Assembly (NCBI RefSeq): GCF_000760695.4
Contig: NZ_JHEG04000001.1
Span: 3,196,452 to 3,260,451 of the forward strand
Length of the DNA: 64,000 nucleotides
Origin: Tolypothrix bouteillei VB521301
Lineage (GTDB): Bacteria > Cyanobacteriota > Cyanobacteriia > Cyanobacteriales > Nostocaceae
Direction of reading: 5' to 3'
Part shown: in pieces, positions 62,640-64,000 of the stretch
Layout: each line of letters starts with the position of its first letter
Position numbering within the stretch: the first letter of the stretch is position 1
The notes under the pieces: generated by a model
Told to the model about the DNA's origin: nothing
Databases searched by the model: none
What the model saw: the letters and a program-made list of their open reading frames with translations, nothing else
Program-made: the position numbers and the translations under genes

Positions 62640-63644
62640 CTACACTTTAGCTGCCAACTGTGCTTCCTTAGAGGTTAAACGCTCGTAAGCAGCACGCATT
62701 TTCAGACCAGTCAGGACTTGGAATAAGCCAGTACCGTTGTTAGATCCAGGGTACTCGCGGTGTTGGAGTAACAAGTGAGTCATTTCACCTTTGTACTTGG
62801 TGGAGGTGTTGCTCAAATGAGTCTCTACATAAATGACTTCTTCTAAATTGTCAAATTGACCGTCTATTTCCAATACAGAAACATAGCGACCGTAGTATAC
62901 ATCTGAACCGTAGTACAGCTGCATACCGGGATAAGAACAGGTCAGCTTGCGTCCGCAAGGAGTCCAGTGAATGGTTGAGCCTTCATCAAACAAGTAGATT
63001 GGCGCAAACCCTTCTTTCCCTTCCCGTTGGAGCATCCGTACCCGCAGAACTTTACGGTCTTTGTCATCTTTAATAAGATTGGTTGGCAAGACCTGTAGAA
63101 CCACATCAGCAAATTCTCTTTGTGGTTCAATGTATTTTGAAAAGTCTGGCTTGCGGGAGTTAATCTGAGCGAGGACATCTTCATAGCGGTGACCGCGTTC
63201 TGCCATATCACGCTGGATTTTCCAAGCAATCTTGACTTCATCGCTAATATCAAAGTAAACGCTAAAGTCAATCAGCTCTCTGACTCGCTCGTCATAAAGA
63301 GGATGTAAACCCTCTACTACGATAATGTGGTTCGGATCGATTTTCTCGGGTGGGTCGATAGTGCCGGTCTCGTGGTTGTAAATCGGCTTCATAATCGATT
63401 GACCTTCTTTGAGCGCTTTGATTTGCTCGTACATCAGGTCAAAATTGTTTGCTCTTGGGTCAAGTGCCGTAATACCCGTTTCTTTACGCTGCTTGCGATC
63501 TAAAGAATGATAGTCATCCAAACAGATGACAGTCATCAATTCTTCACCGAATAAATCTATTAGGCGACGCAAAAACGTAGATTTACCGCATCCGGAGTCT
63601 CCGGCTACTCCAATTAACACCACGCGTTCCGGCTTACTAGTCAT
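62640..63644 (-). CDS. prk: Phosphoribulokinase
   Basis: 334 residues from ATG 63644, which follows GAGGAG; the longer frame to 63782 is rejected. Phosphorylates ribulose-5-phosphate to ribulose-1,5-bisphosphate for Rubisco. P-loop GVAGDSGCGKSTFLRRLI, then CLDDYHSLDRKQRKETGITA with the conserved Asp, VEGLHPLYDERVRELIDF, and the regulatory C-terminal half (FVDxIELE-like FAPIYLFDEGSTIHWTPCGR with CSYPGMQLYYGSDVYYGR). Cys pairs for thioredoxin control are seen near the P-loop and C-terminus. It is followed by metK at 473 bases on the same strand. Confidence 0.97.
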   Translation of the reverse strand: MTSKPERVVLIGVAGDSGCGKSTFLRRLIDLFGEELMTVICLDDYHSLDRKQRKETGITALDPRANNFDLMYEQIKALKEGQSIMKPIYNHETGTIDPPEKIDPNHIIVVEGLHPLYDERVRELIDFSVYFDISDEVKIAWKIQRDMAERGHRYEDVLAQINSRKPDFSKYIEPQREFADVVLQVLPTNLIKDDKDRKVLRVRMLQREGKEGFAPIYLFDEGSTIHWTPCGRKLTCSYPGMQLYYGSDVYYGRYVSVLEIDGQFDNLEEVIYVETHLSNTSTKYKGEMTHLLLQHREYPGSNNGTGLFQVLTGLKMRAAYERLTSKEAQLAAKV

Positions 63645-64000
63645 AAATCTCCTCTTGATACTAAAGATGAATGATTCAATAATTTTTTCTTGCGTTTCGT
63701 TTTGTTTTGTTTCAATCCTCAAGCCAGGAGTGTACCCCAATGGTTTATCCTGCGTTCTTGCCCTCCAACAACGCACTAACAAGTATGACGGGATGAAACT
63801 TTAGCAGTTTTTACCCGCCTGATATAGTCAACTTTGTTGCTGGTAAGTATTTAATCCTAGTGTTAAATTGAATTGTAACAGAAGGGTGTTATCTATACAA
63901 GGTTGATTAACCTTGATTTGATCCCCTAATTTTTAGATTGGGGGATATTTTGAGTGACACTCTGATATCCACACGAGTTGGATACCAGTAAAAATACACT
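63645..64000. promoter_or_regulatory. Upstream region of prk
   Basis: The prk ribosome-binding site and probably its promoter lie at the left. Near 63920-63947 a hairpin-like stretch CCCCTAATTTTTAGATTGGGG could be the terminator of a gene beyond the window. No ORF was seen in the remaining 356 bases. Confidence 0.4.

Noticed and set aside
1..64000. tRNA or rRNA genes
   Set aside because: No cloverleaf, TTCGAATCC-type T-arm in a suitable context, or rRNA signature was recognised in any intergenic region.

Overview
The window is chromosomal DNA of a filamentous, probably heterocyst-forming cyanobacterium (Nostocales). The evidence is the Calvin-cycle gene prk, the carotenoid photoprotection genes (two helical carotenoid proteins and a CTDH), a high-light-inducible protein, very frequent HIP1 octamers (GCGATCGC), heptameric short tandem repeats (GAATTAT and AGCCATT units), many dispersed palindromes, and large multidomain kinases. 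No rRNA, tRNA or phage module was recognised. The genus cannot be fixed from the sequence alone.

Layout. 1-4.8 kb: the 3' part of phosphoketolase, a hicBA toxin-antitoxin pair split by palindromic repeats, a broken antitoxin, two small proteins, an SGNH hydrolase and miaA, which carries an in-frame repeat insertion. 5-14.3 kb: information processing, with gyrB carrying a 435-residue HNH intein, the principal sigma factor sigA after a 1.5 kb non-coding leader, a 59-residue Hli protein and a GyrA/ParC-like subunit. 14.6-22.9 kb: a single-domain response regulator, a TPR protein, and an efflux cluster (membrane fusion protein, MacB-type permease, TolC) with no ATPase, then a hexapeptide acyltransferase.

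23-30.9 kb is the accessory heart of the window: a decayed type I-D CRISPR-Cas locus. A WYL regulator and csc2 are both cut at their 5' ends and face each other across one deletion junction. Csc1 and Cas4 remnants meet at a second junction. Cas1 and Cas2 are intact. Two CRISPR arrays follow (12 and 18 repeats including degenerate ends). The second has its own copy of the leader plus a copied 3' tail of cas2, so it arose by duplication, and a vapBC module lies between the arrays. No cas3, cas10d or cas6 is present. The interference half therefore looks deleted while adaptation genes, leaders and arrays persist.

31-40 kb: a 1786-residue hybrid Ser/Thr-kinase/ATPase/GAF/histidine kinase and a second efflux cluster (fusion protein, permease, ATPase) with no TolC, complementary to the first. 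40-45 kb: carotenoid photoprotection (HCP, then an HCP4-like/CTDH pair split by a 30-unit heptamer repeat) with a HAD phosphatase and queG. 45-49 kb: a PP2C-phosphatase/anti-sigma kinase switch and a LuxR-type response regulator. 49-64 kb: a WecG-type glycosyltransferase, an FtsE-like ATPase, several envelope or secreted proteins, an M48 protease, a metallophosphoesterase, a histidine kinase, metK and prk.

All calls rest on reading motifs and gene order; no database search was run.
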